Assembly: GCA_003158505.1 (NCBI GenBank)
Contig: PMJK01000140.1
Location: 21,280-28,540, forward strand
DNA length: 7,261 nt
Reading direction: 5' to 3'
DNA from: Holophagaceae bacterium
GTDB taxonomy: Bacteria > Acidobacteriota > Holophagae > Holophagales > Holophagaceae
In this document: in pieces, positions 1 to 5,526 of the stretch
Numbering within the stretch: position 1 is the stretch's first letter
Layout: the number at the start of each line of letters is the position of its first letter
Program-made: the position numbers and the translations under genes
Notes under the pieces: model-generated
Databases searched by the model: none
Told to the model about the DNA's origin: nothing
What the model saw: only the letters and a program-made list of their open reading frames with translations

Positions 1-64
1 CCGCAGGGCAACGTGGTTCGTTGTTCAAGGGGCCTGACGCCGCGGGGCGTCCGGATGGCTTCAT

Positions 65-87
65 CCCTCCGGGCGGGGGGTTTTGTT
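65..87 (+). terminator. Probable Rho-independent terminator upstream of ssrA
   Basis: A GC-rich stem CCCTCC (65-70) pairs with GGGGGG (75-80, one G-T wobble) across a 4-nt loop and is followed by TTTTGTT. A second perfect hairpin, GACGCC-GCGG-GGCGTC (36-51), lies just before it. Together they look like the end of a plus-strand transcription unit outside the window. The stem is short, so this is a reasonable but not certain call. Confidence 0.5.
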
Positions 88-108
88 AGGCGCTCTCAGC
101 CCCGCTCC

Positions 109-137
109 TTGTGCAAGAGGGCCCGGCCCCGCATACT
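109..137 (+). promoter_or_regulatory. Candidate sigma70-type promoter for ssrA
   Basis: TTGTGC (109-114) is separated by 17 bp from CATACT (132-137). This matches 3 of 6 and 4 of 6 consensus positions with ideal spacing. It would give a precursor with a leader of about 65 nt that must be trimmed to the mature 5' end. The leader contains a perfect hairpin, TCACCT-CACC-AGGTGA (182-197). This is a weak match; other promoters are possible. Confidence 0.25.
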
Positions 138-210
138 CAGGATCCGCTCGATTCGCGCCCTCGCGGGGGCACGACAGGACGGTCACCTCACCAGGTGAAT
201 CGTACACAAC

Positions 211-601
211 GGGGGTGACCGGTTTCGACAGGTCGTGATCCGGGTGCACGGTGCAGGCGGGGGTTGGACGGATGGCCCCCTTATCAATCCGCCCACATCA
301 AACTGCCAACGATAACTTCGAACTGGCTCTCGCTGCCTAGGGCAACCTAGGCTCCGAGCGAGTCCTCGGGATCTCTGGGTACCGGGCTCGTTAAACCTCT
401 AAAGGGGTGGCTTCGGCCTGCCTGACAGGGGCACCAGATAGGCTGCCGCGACGCCCCCTGACGGCGGCCGAGATCAGGGAGCAAACGTCCTGAGCGGCTC
501 GTCCGTTCCCCGCCAGGAGGTTTCAAGAGCGGAACAAGCCTGTGGAAGAGCCGCCATTCGGCATGTCTTGGACGTGGGTTCGACTCCCACCACCTCCACC
601 A
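211..601 (+). ncRNA. ssrA: tmRNA (transfer-messenger RNA)
   Basis: tmRNA rescues stalled ribosomes. Charged with alanine, it enters an empty A site with SmpB, the ribosome switches to its internal reading frame, and the incomplete protein gains a degradation tag. The 5' end GGGGGTGACCGGTTTCGACA (211-230) is the classic tmRNA signature. Its first seven bases pair with CACCTCC (591-597) to form the acceptor stem, followed by discriminator A598 and an encoded CCA (599-601). The T arm is GTGGG (574-578), TTCGACT loop, CCCAC (586-590). The tag frame is at 305-340. A strong helix, CCTAGG-GCAA-CCTAGG, spans the tag stop codon. At 391 nt it is a normal one-piece tmRNA with both ends visible. Its 3' end is a common integration site for mobile elements, and the DNA downstream fits that. 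Confidence 0.97.
305..340 (+). other. tmRNA proteolysis-tag reading frame (ANDNFELALAA)
   Basis: The resume codon GCC (305-307) opens an 11-codon frame reading ANDNFELALAA, with a TAG stop at 338-340. The AND/N start and the hydrophobic ALAA end are typical of tmRNA tags; the final residues direct tagged proteins to ClpXP and related proteases. The exact resume codon is inferred from comparison with other tags. Confidence 0.9.
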
Positions 602-609
602 AGCAAAAG

Positions 610-634
610 CCCCCGCGCTGCGGGGGTTGTTGTG
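610..634 (+). terminator. Rho-independent terminator of ssrA
   Basis: A perfect 7-bp stem, CCCCCGC (610-616) and GCGGGGG (620-626), has a GCT loop and is followed by the T-rich run TTGTTGTGT. It starts 8 nt after the CCA end. If the transposon-end reading is correct, the proposed element end (TGT at about 628) begins inside the T-rich run of this terminator, much as Tn7 inserts in the glmS terminator. Confidence 0.85.
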
Positions 635-639
635 TCGCG

Positions 640-702
640 GAACCATAGTTTGGCCGTTTGGCCAAACTATGGTTCTTTCTGCTCGCGGACAAACTATGGT
701 TC
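640..702. repeat. Cluster of three related sites, transposon-end-like
   Basis: GAACCATAGTTTGGCC (640-655) and its exact reverse complement GGCCAAACTATGGTTC (660-675) form a 16-bp perfect inverted repeat around GTTT. A third copy, GGACAAACTATGGTTC (687-702), matches the second at 15 of 16 positions. CGCGGA precedes both the first and third copies (637 and 685). The third site with its flanks resembles, from memory, the TnsB-binding repeat of Tn7 (GACAAAATAGTTGGGAACTGG). Several such repeats near a TGT terminus are usual at Tn7-like ends. Alternatively, the inverted pair could act as a second transcription terminator with a 16-bp stem. Confidence 0.7.
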
Positions 703-774
703 ACTGGCCAACCCAATCAACCAAGCGACCGCAGCAAAATCACCTTGCCGATAGACTTTCTACTAATAAGGCTA

Positions 775-1620
775 TCAATTACGATGGCAACCGTGACCCA
801 TAAGTTGGTCTAAGGCCTTTTCACATGCATGCTGGCACGCTTCCTTCATCTCAGGTGAAAAGATGGCAAAACTCCCCCGAAGGCAGGCTTGGACTTTTCG
901 TCTTGAGGGATAGATTCCATGAGAAACAAGCTGTTCCACGATAGTTCGGATTAATGCCATTCGACGTTTATGCTGTTGTTCTTTCATTTCACGAATCCAC
1001 CTTGTTCTTAGTGAAATTAAGGCGGCTGATTCTCTGGGGAACCTTTGGATTATTGAACGTCGATCTACTGAGTAAGCACGAGCAATCGACGCAATGCTTG
1101 ATATGGGGCCCCGGTTGATCTCGGTAGGGCATTTGAGTTGTTCTCGAATAGCCTCCCAATCTTTAAGCGTTTTTACTCTATAGGTACGAGTTATAGGCAG
1201 TCCTAGTCTTCCTTGTAATGATGTTGATTCACTATTTCCAGTGATAACATCGCGAATTCGGCATCCGAAGGCCTCTGCAATTACATGGACATTTGAAAGG
1301 CTTGGCAAATAGGACTCGTGAAGCCAACCATGGATCATCCCTTTCGGCATTGATAAGTACCGAGCGAGAGCAGCTTGATTCCCATCCATGTATTTTTCAG
1401 CCACCCCTTTTAAAAATTTGGGGAGTCCAGTCTGGTTTGGATTTTTAGATTTTGCATGAAAAAAATCGGAAGCGAGAAGATCTCTCACCTGTCTAGCTTT
1501 AGAAATCTCTATTGCGCTGGCAGCTTCACCTGATGATTGACTGTTCTGCCCGAGATTGATTCCGCATTGATTGCAAATGTTTGGCAGATGTTTCCGCTTC
1601 TTGGTAGTCCTATTGATCAC
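775..1620 (-). CDS. TniQ/TnsD-like transposition target-selection protein, N-terminally truncated
   Basis: TniQ and TnsD proteins bind the attachment site and recruit the TnsABC transposase in Tn7-like elements. The 281-aa frame starts with GTG at 1620. It shows a zinc-ribbon half-site C16-N-Q-C19-G, a Cro/cI-type helix-turn-helix at about 80-128 (GNQAALARYL..., ending DVITG), and two further HTH-like units near 172-195 (PISSIASIARAYSVDRRSII) and 220-247 (GIYPSRRKVQACL). This order is typical of the C-terminal part of TniQ proteins. The same frame stays open upstream of the GTG to about 1710 and reads YLPLLWQIGLVTACPLHEV, then PLVTRC, the conserved TniQ zinc-domain core. No other start codon precedes it, so the gene has lost its N-terminal half. 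The DNA is visibly AT-richer than its neighbours, which suggests transfer. The TniQ assignment is fairly sure; activity is doubtful. Confidence 0.75.
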   Translation of the reverse strand: MINRTTKKRKHLPNICNQCGINLGQNSQSSGEAASAIEISKARQVRDLLASDFFHAKSKNPNQTGLPKFLKGVAEKYMDGNQAALARYLSMPKGMIHGWLHESYLPSLSNVHVIAEAFGCRIRDVITGNSESTSLQGRLGLPITRTYRVKTLKDWEAIREQLKCPTEINRGPISSIASIARAYSVDRRSIIQRFPRESAALISLRTRWIREMKEQQHKRRMALIRTIVEQLVSHGIYPSRRKVQACLRGSFAIFSPEMKEACQHACEKALDQLMGHGCHRN

Positions 1621-2090
1621 GTCTTCACAGACACACCTTGTGACCAGAGGAACCTCATGAAGAGGGCATGCCGTAACAAGGCCGATCTGCCAGAGAAGAG
1701 GAAGATAGGGTAAACCAGACCCTTGTCGTGAGTGATCGTTATGCCCTCAACCATGCCCTTGAGATGCTTGTCACACCACTGGACCTTTTCGGTCCATGCG
1801 CTCGGTTTGCTCGCAGGTCCCTTGGTAAGAACAACGATCCGGAAGTCGAAGTTCTTGACCAACTCAAGGACATCCCATCCGAGCTTGAAGCGCTCAAGGC
1901 CAAGCCACCACCCTACCTGCGAGGTGATCATGTGCCTTCGCGCCTCGATATGGGGCGGCAAGTCACCGTAGATTGCCATCACGGGCCGATCTCCTGGCGA
2001 GGCGATTCTGAGCAGGTCCGCCATCAGCTTGCTGTCGTAGTCCGCCAGGGTTCCATCCATGTCAAACAAGGCAATCGGCCTGTAACCCAT
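1617..2090 (-). CDS. HAD-family 5'(3')-deoxyribonucleotidase, C-terminally truncated
   Basis: The family dephosphorylates deoxynucleoside monophosphates in the cytosol. The 157-aa product has HAD motif I, FDMDGTLADYD, with nucleophile D10 and acid D12. Motif II is VVLTKGP (T89, K90) and the motif III lysine is in THDKGLVY (K123). Homologues continue directly from this point into a DDxPP-type motif IV that binds Mg2+. Here it is absent: after Y127 the 30-residue tail (PIFLFSGRSALL...) resembles nothing in the family and is an out-of-frame reading of tniQ sequence. The enzyme is therefore probably inactive. The start is well supported, with AAAGGAAG (2096-2103 on the minus strand) 5 nt before ATG. 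Its stop overlaps the GTG of the downstream tniQ remnant (GTGA), probably by chance. Confidence 0.8.
   Translation of the reverse strand: MGYRPIALFDMDGTLADYDSKLMADLLRIASPGDRPVMAIYGDLPPHIEARRHMITSQVGWWLGLERFKLGWDVLELVKNFDFRIVVLTKGPASKPSAWTEKVQWCDKHLKGMVEGITITHDKGLVYPIFLFSGRSALLRHALFMRFLWSQGVSVKT
1700..1716 (-). other. Probable deletion junction fusing two truncated genes
   Basis: Reading on the minus strand, nucleotidase similarity ends at the tyrosine codon at 1712-1710. TniQ similarity starts at 1710-1705 (PY of PYLPLLWQ) in a different frame. The nucleotidase lacks its C-terminal end, TniQ lacks its N-terminal half, and no spacer lies between them. The simplest reading is one deletion, or insertion plus deletion, between two genes in the same orientation. 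The boundary is placed by motif comparison, to within a few codons. Confidence 0.6.
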
Positions 2091-2128
2091 GTGGGCTTCC
2101 TTTCAGCTGATAATCGTGGCTCGATTTT

Positions 2129-2206
2129 TTGGACATTTATTGACCAATCGTCCGACCGATAATCGTATTCCCCATTGCAGCGATGGGCGGACCCTCTTTC
2201 CCTTAG
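2129..2206 (+). repeat. Direct repeat copy A, promoter/operator-like
   Basis: This 78-bp unit begins TTGGACAT and ends CCCTTAG and matches copy B at 2480-2558. The first 50 positions agree at 41. Shared blocks are TTGGACAT, TTGAC, TCCGACC, ATAATCGT and TCCCCAT. The palindrome of copy B is imperfect here (AATCGTCCGACCGAT). No gene follows on the plus strand; the nucleotidase starts 39 bp away in the opposite direction. Confidence 0.75.
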
Positions 2207-2479
2207 CCTTGAGTTCGAACATCACTAAGAATTTGGTCCCCTCCTTTTTAAAAACTATGCCCATTCGAGCCAATGTGCCAAGTAGGTTTCTGTTTAAGGG
2301 CGGAATTCCGCCGGTTAAATCTCAAAACCACTCTTTCATCTCTCTCTGACGGACAATCATCAGCACCTTCCATGTAATATCGAAGCCCGTCGAGTCGATG
2401 GAATCATCATGCATCCTATGAATAGCTCAATCCAAGCGATGACACTAGGTGGCATTAGGCGACAAGGATAAGCAATGAA

Positions 2480-2558
2480 TTGGACATCCCTTGACTATTG
2501 GTCCGACCAATAATCGTCTTCCCCATCGCATGGATTGACGGGCCCCCTTTTCCCATAG
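2480..2558 (+). repeat. Direct repeat copy B, upstream of metallophosphoesterase gene
   Basis: This 79-bp counterpart of copy A ends 6 bp before the ATG at 2565. It includes TTGACT (2491-2496), a good -35 hexamer, followed by a perfect operator-like palindrome. No convincing -10 lies at the usual 17-bp spacing; TAATCG (2511-2516) is 14 bp away. Its position at the head of a long gene cassette suggests that it holds the cassette promoter. Confidence 0.75.
2497..2511. promoter_or_regulatory. Palindromic operator candidate ATTGGTCCGACCAAT
   Basis: A perfect 7+1+7 palindrome lies immediately after TTGACT, where a bound repressor would block RNA polymerase. The core TGGTCCGACCA fits the TNGTNNNACNA pattern of FadR-type GntR regulators. 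No GntR gene is visible here, so the regulator family is only a suggestion. Confidence 0.5.
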
Positions 2559-2564
2559 GATCGT

Positions 2565-3503
2565 ATGCGCCTGGTTTGCATCTCAGACACTCACATGGCC
2601 CACAAGGGCTTCAGCATTCCCGATGGAAATGTACTCATCCATGCGGGTGACGCTACTAGCAGCGGCACTCCTGATGAAGTGGATAGGTTTCTTGGCTGGC
2701 TCGCCGCCCAGCCTCATCCCCACAAGATTCTCATCGCCGGGAACCATGACTGGCTTTTCCAACGGGATCCCGATCTGGCGAGGCTTCTTCTGGAGAAGCA
2801 CCAAGGCCGGGGCATCCACTACCTCGAAGATTCCGGCATGGAGATCGAGGACGTCAGGTTCTGGGGTAGCCCGTGGCAGCCGTGGTTCTTGGATTGGGCC
2901 TTCAACCTGCCCCGGAGGGGTGATCGACTCCGGGAGGTCTGGAACCGGATTCCTCTCGATACCGATGTACTGATTACCCATGGCCCGCCTTTCGGAATCC
3001 TGGACCAGGTGCATGGGGGTGAACACCTCGGATGCGAGGAGATGAAGATCCGCCTGAGGGCCGTGAAACCTCGGGTCCATATCTTCGGGCACATCCACGA
3101 TGGCTACGGCGCGGCTCAGTCGAAGGTCACCACCTTCATCAACGCCTGCACCTCTACGGAAGCCTATCAAGCCCTGAACCGCCCCATCGTCGTAGACCTG
3201 TCTGCCACGGGCGCGATTGTCCATGGGATCGAAGTGAGCCCGAGGAAGGCGCGCCTAGAGAAAGTGGCGGCGATGGCCGAAGCGGCCGAGGCTGGCCCCA
3301 TGCAGAAGGCCGAGACATGGTTTCCGGAAGCCCACCTCGCCGCCATGAAGGAGATGGCAGACCTCCGCGGGTTGTCCACGGAGTCCCTCATCCAGAACTA
3401 TGCCCTACGTGGACTGCATTCGGACGTGGCGAAGCATTTGCGAGCAGAAGGCAAACCCGGCAACCGTACCGTTCCTTTCCTGAGGATCGACGATGAAGCC
3501 TGA
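2565..3503 (+). CDS. Calcineurin-like metallophosphoesterase with C-terminal extension
   Basis: The protein has a complete set of dinuclear-metal phosphoesterase motifs: D8-x-H10, G28-D29, G59-N-H-D62, H139 (THGPP) and G175-H-I-H178. Gaps between motifs and the WGSPWQPWF segment (100-108) match the MPPED/239FB-like group, which hydrolyses phosphodiesters or phosphomonoesters; the substrate cannot be told from sequence. The catalytic domain ends near residue 225. A further stretch of about 85 residues is unusual for the group. Residues 268-302 (WFPEAHLAAMKEMADLRGLS and onward) look like a ribbon-helix-helix fold, giving a possible enzyme-DNA-binding fusion. There is no signal peptide, so it is cytoplasmic. 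The start follows TAGGA with a short 4-nt gap. It heads a cassette of coupled genes, and the next gene starts inside its last codons. Confidence 0.9.
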   Translation: MRLVCISDTHMAHKGFSIPDGNVLIHAGDATSSGTPDEVDRFLGWLAAQPHPHKILIAGNHDWLFQRDPDLARLLLEKHQGRGIHYLEDSGMEIEDVRFWGSPWQPWFLDWAFNLPRRGDRLREVWNRIPLDTDVLITHGPPFGILDQVHGGEHLGCEEMKIRLRAVKPRVHIFGHIHDGYGAAQSKVTTFINACTSTEAYQALNRPIVVDLSATGAIVHGIEVSPRKARLEKVAAMAEAAEAGPMQKAETWFPEAHLAAMKEMADLRGLSTESLIQNYALRGLHSDVAKHLRAEGKPGNRTVPFLRIDDEA

Positions 3504-3648
3504 ACAACGGTCTCCTGCTGAACTGCTCGCTCATCTTCTGACAACGGACTATGGCGGCGTGAAACATAAACGCGCCTGTCTCATCCGTCTCTTACATGAT
3601 CCAGAACTGATCCGGAAGGCGCTGGATATCTTGGAGGGGCCTCGATGA
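3493..3648 (+). CDS. Small protein of 51 aa, unknown function
   Basis: The frame runs from ATG 3493, inside the end of the phosphoesterase gene, to TGA 3646-3648, which overlaps the ATG of the next gene (ATGA). The sequence begins MKPEQRSPAELLAHLLT and ends LIRKALDILEGPR. It is mostly helical in character, charged, with no membrane segment. The overlaps on both sides and a position that exactly fills the gap support it as a real, translationally coupled gene. I recognise no family. Confidence 0.65.
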   Translation: MKPEQRSPAELLAHLLTTDYGGVKHKRACLIRLLHDPELIRKALDILEGPR

Positions 3649-4058
3649 AGTCGCCGAAAGTAACGCTCCACTTATCTAAGCGACAGCTGCAAAAGCACTT
3701 CTACCACTCCCTCAGGGTCGTCAGAAGGGGAACCTGTATCCAGATTTGTGAGTCACGCCGAAAACCCGACCCCATCGCGATGATGGTCCCCCATGACTGG
3801 TATGTAGAGGCGGTAGGTTTGGATGCTTGGCCCACGAAGGAAGACGGGGTCTTTCGCATCGCTACTTCCAATAAGTTCGATGAGGAGGTTCTGGCTGGGA
3901 TGGTCGCAGAGGGTATGACCCGCGAGGGGGCCTTGATCACACTGCTGGAGGAAGGACTGAAAATCGCAGGGTACCCAGCCCTTGAAAACCGGGAGAAAGA
4001 GGGAACGGAGACCCCACCCATCAGCGGTTCACGCCCTCAGGGAAGGCCTCCCCAATGA
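3645..4058 (+). CDS. Phd/YefM-like small protein (antitoxin-like)
   Basis: In the 137-aa product, residues 9-58 (HLSKRQLQKHF...IQICESRRKPDPIAMMVP) follow the pattern of the Phd/YefM antitoxin fold: a short helix, then a beta strand 'IxIxxxxxPxAMxVP'. A second segment at 76-108 (NKFDEEVLAGMVAEGMTREG...) resembles a ribbon-helix-helix or antitoxin dimerisation region. The C-terminal tail is rich in Pro, Gly and Arg and probably disordered. Such proteins normally bind DNA and neutralise a neighbouring toxin, but no recognisable toxin follows. The start overlaps the preceding stop (ATGA), and the end overlaps the next ATG. The fold assignment is by pattern only and is tentative. Confidence 0.6.
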   Translation: MKSPKVTLHLSKRQLQKHFYHSLRVVRRGTCIQICESRRKPDPIAMMVPHDWYVEAVGLDAWPTKEDGVFRIATSNKFDEEVLAGMVAEGMTREGALITLLEEGLKIAGYPALENREKEGTETPPISGSRPQGRPPQ

Positions 4059-4675
4059 CCCGCAAATCCAAGCCCCACAAACCTCCCCGCAAGGTCGCCC
4101 CTGGGTGGCCAATAGAGTGGCTATCGGCCATGGAGTCCATTCATCTCTCCGAGGAGGATGCTCTGGCGTTCGCCGAGGCCATCGAACGCCAACCCACCAT
4201 CTCCCAGCCCCTGGCCCGAGCAACACGCCGATCCCAACGACTCTCCGAGACCCGTTGGTGCCTCTGGGTGGATTCCCGAGGGCGCATTACCATCCCGAAA
4301 GCCCTCTGTGAAAGTGAAGATTGGCGGGGTAGCGATGCCATCGGGTTCGAGCTACTCGGGGATACACCTGGATTCATCATGCACAACCTCTCCCGCGACC
4401 TCCGCCGGGCACTCGCCGAGTTAGAGACGCTCCGTCAGGTACGGCCACGGTCAGCGGAGGCCAAACGCGTGGCCAAACTCGGCCGAATCGTCGCGGCCAT
4501 TGCTGATCATCTCTACCCTATTGACCAGGCCAAGGCATCTTCGGTTTCAGCCAAACAGTCATTTGCCCGCGATCAGGCCGAGCAACGCGTTCGGCGCGAT
4601 GGTGCCAAAGATCCCGTAGACGTGATCCTCGCGGCCTTAGAGGTTAGGCGAGCCATGCACGAGGCCTTCCCATGA
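4055..4675 (+). CDS. AbrB/SpoVT-like DNA-binding protein
   Basis: In the 206-aa product, residues 69-110 contain WVDSRGRITIPKALCES, then GSDAIGFELL, the swapped-hairpin AbrB pattern 'VDxxGRITIPKxLR...GD'. AbrB-like proteins act as transcription regulators or antitoxins. An N-terminal segment (about 29-56, IHLSEEDALAFAEAIERQPT and onward) recalls the C-terminal neutralising tail of DUF1778/TacA-type antitoxins. The region after 110 is predicted to be long helices rich in Arg, Ala and Glu. AbrB antitoxins are usually under 100 aa, so this is an extended form. It is coupled by ATGA to genes on both sides, and no toxin is adjacent. Confidence is good for the AbrB hairpin and low for the N-terminal similarity. 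Confidence 0.65.
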   Translation: MTRKSKPHKPPRKVAPGWPIEWLSAMESIHLSEEDALAFAEAIERQPTISQPLARATRRSQRLSETRWCLWVDSRGRITIPKALCESEDWRGSDAIGFELLGDTPGFIMHNLSRDLRRALAELETLRQVRPRSAEAKRVAKLGRIVAAIADHLYPIDQAKASSVSAKQSFARDQAEQRVRRDGAKDPVDVILAALEVRRAMHEAFP

Positions 4676-4926
4676 ACAAGCGAACATTGAAAGATGCCAT
4701 CGCCGAGATCGAACGGCTTCAGGAATCGCTGAGAAACATCACGGAGGCTGCGACTGGACAGCGAACAGACATGTCAGAGGCCAGCGTGATTGCCACCATC
4801 AAGGTTTTACAGCTCCGCATCGCCCAGCTCAACCGCCTCATTGCGATCGATGACCGTGGCGAACCCATCGACCAAGCTCGTTACGACGCGCTGCTCATCG
4901 AACTGCACCGGCTGAGACACCAGTGA
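4672..4926 (+). CDS. Small coiled-coil protein, unknown function
   Basis: The 84-aa product begins MNKRTLKDAIAEIERLQESL. Two helical stretches (about 3-25 and 45-82) have heptad-like spacing of Leu and Ile, so a short coiled-coil dimer is likely. There are no catalytic motifs, cysteines or membrane segments. It is joined to the gene before by ATGA and to the short frame after by GTGA. No family is recognised. Confidence 0.6.
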   Translation: MNKRTLKDAIAEIERLQESLRNITEAATGQRTDMSEASVIATIKVLQLRIAQLNRLIAIDDRGEPIDQARYDALLIELHRLRHQ

Positions 4927-5036
4927 AAGGGCCTGGACGACTTCCGAAACTGAAGAGGCTTTACGGGGAGGCCCATCGACCTCTGAGGACGTCCTGCAGG
5001 GGCGAGATGCTCCCCGGGTTCTTCCGCTTCCATTAG
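4923..5036 (+). CDS. Possible 37-aa basic microprotein
   Basis: A GTG start at 4923 overlaps the preceding stop (GTGA), and the frame runs to TAG at 5034-5036. The product is rich in Arg, Lys and Pro, beginning MKGPGRLPKLKRLYGEAHRP. The only support is the overlap and the fact that it fills an otherwise empty gap in a tightly packed cassette. It could equally be a non-coding spacer. Confidence 0.35.
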   Translation: MKGPGRLPKLKRLYGEAHRPLRTSCRGEMLPGFFRFH

Positions 5037-5044
5037 CAACCCAC

Positions 5045-5290
5045 GTGATCTGGACAATGAACTCAGTCTACGAAGTCGACCGCACACTCGGGGAGGTCCG
5101 TCGTTTAGGAGGTGTCTACTCACCAACCGAACGGGTTGGCCTGGGATGGAAGCCCTACATGTCCATCAAGGTAGTGGTAGGGCGTCCCGCTCTGATCTGT
5201 TGGGTCACGCAGGATGGGATTACCCGAGCGACTGAAACCTCTGTTGTCCAGGCGATTGAGTCGCTATGCGTAGAAGGGGATCTGACATGA
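5045..5290 (+). CDS. Hypothetical protein of 81 aa
   Basis: No family is recognised. The product reads as a compact beta-rich fold (YMSIKVVVGRPALICWVTQD) with a short helix at the end, and no membrane segment. Two in-frame starts are possible: GTG 5045, 8 nt after the previous stop, and ATG 5057, giving 77 aa. Neither has a clear ribosome site, so translation probably depends on coupling. The stop overlaps the next ATG (ATGA), supporting its place in the cassette. Confidence 0.55.
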   Translation: MIWTMNSVYEVDRTLGEVRRLGGVYSPTERVGLGWKPYMSIKVVVGRPALICWVTQDGITRATETSVVQAIESLCVEGDLT

Positions 5291-5526
5291 ACATTCGAGA
5301 AAGGGATCCCAGCCCTGTCGATGAGTCGATCGACTACATCAACGCCGCCCCTCATGGGGGCGACGACAAGGCACTCTCCACCATACAGGTTCTGCGCCGC
5401 GGTGCCAAAAGCCTGGAGCGATCAGGCGTGGCCCCACTGCTGAGACGGGCCAGGCTCTTGAGAGTGGGCGCCCTCCCCGAAATGCCCATCGACCTCAGGC
5501 TTGAATTCGGAAGGCTGAAGCTATGA
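5287..5526 (+). CDS. Hypothetical protein of 79 aa
   Basis: ATG 5287 was chosen because it overlaps the previous stop (ATGA) and follows the ribosome site AAGGGG (5274-5279) at 7 nt. An in-frame ATG at 5266 would add seven residues but has no such support. The N-terminal third is acidic and probably flexible (MNIRERDPSPVDESIDYI). The rest is basic and helical, including LLRRARLLRVG. No family is recognised. Its stop overlaps the next start (ATGA). Confidence 0.55.
   Translation: MNIRERDPSPVDESIDYINAAPHGGDDKALSTIQVLRRGAKSLERSGVAPLLRRARLLRVGALPEMPIDLRLEFGRLKL

Larger units (their letters stand above)
628..1710. mobile_element. Probable Tn7-like element end inserted downstream of ssrA (likely relic)
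   Basis: Three things coincide. A conserved RNA gene could serve as the attachment site. A cluster of transposase-binding-like repeats begins about 27 bp past its end, with a TGT at 628. A TniQ/TnsD-like target-selection gene lies just inside. In Tn7, TnsD binds the glmS 3' end and insertion occurs about 25 bp beyond it, so the geometry is similar. No tnsA, tnsB or tnsC and no opposite end are visible here, and tniQ is truncated. The 1710 boundary is only the point where tniQ sequence stops. The true terminus could be any of the TGTs at 628, 630 or 633, and the element may extend well to the right. Confidence 0.5.
2091..2564. other. Gene-free region with duplicated regulatory DNA
   Basis: This 474-bp stretch between the minus-strand nucleotidase and the plus-strand phosphoesterase carries no frame with a credible start, ribosome site and protein-like composition. 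It contains two copies of a promoter/operator-like repeat (2129-2206 and 2480-2558) separated by about 270 bp with no recognisable content. The first copy may once have driven a plus-strand gene that has since decayed, or may now serve the minus-strand gene. GATAATCGT also occurs on its own at 2109-2117. Confidence 0.6.

Noticed and set aside
571..601. Classical integrase attachment site for a tyrosine-recombinase island
   Set aside because: The ssrA 3' end is a typical site, but no integrase gene and no second copy of the ssrA end are visible in the window. The transposon-end reading explains more of the local sequence.
347..754. Several open frames on both strands over ssrA and its downstream repeats
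   Set aside because: They overlap the structured tmRNA, its terminator and the repeat cluster. Their products are artefacts of RNA-gene sequence.
601..775. CRISPR-like array
   Set aside because: There are only three copies of a short site, one inverted, with unequal spacing and no cas genes.
1728..2162. Open frame of 144 codons on the plus strand
   Set aside because: It is antisense to the nucleotidase gene, which has clear HAD motifs and a good ribosome site. The plus-strand product resembles nothing.
2089..2349. Open frame of 86 codons on the plus strand across repeat copy A
   Set aside because: It has no ribosome site, its start overlaps the nucleotidase start in antisense, and it runs through conserved non-coding repeat sequence with low-complexity composition.
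2583..3224. Open frame of 213 codons on the minus strand
   Set aside because: It is a mirror of the phosphoesterase gene, whose metal-binding motifs fix the real strand and frame.
4923..5290. Frameshifted single gene covering 4923-5036 and 5045-5290
   Set aside because: The two frames show no continuous domain or composition, and the second has its own possible starts. There is no evidence that they form one protein.
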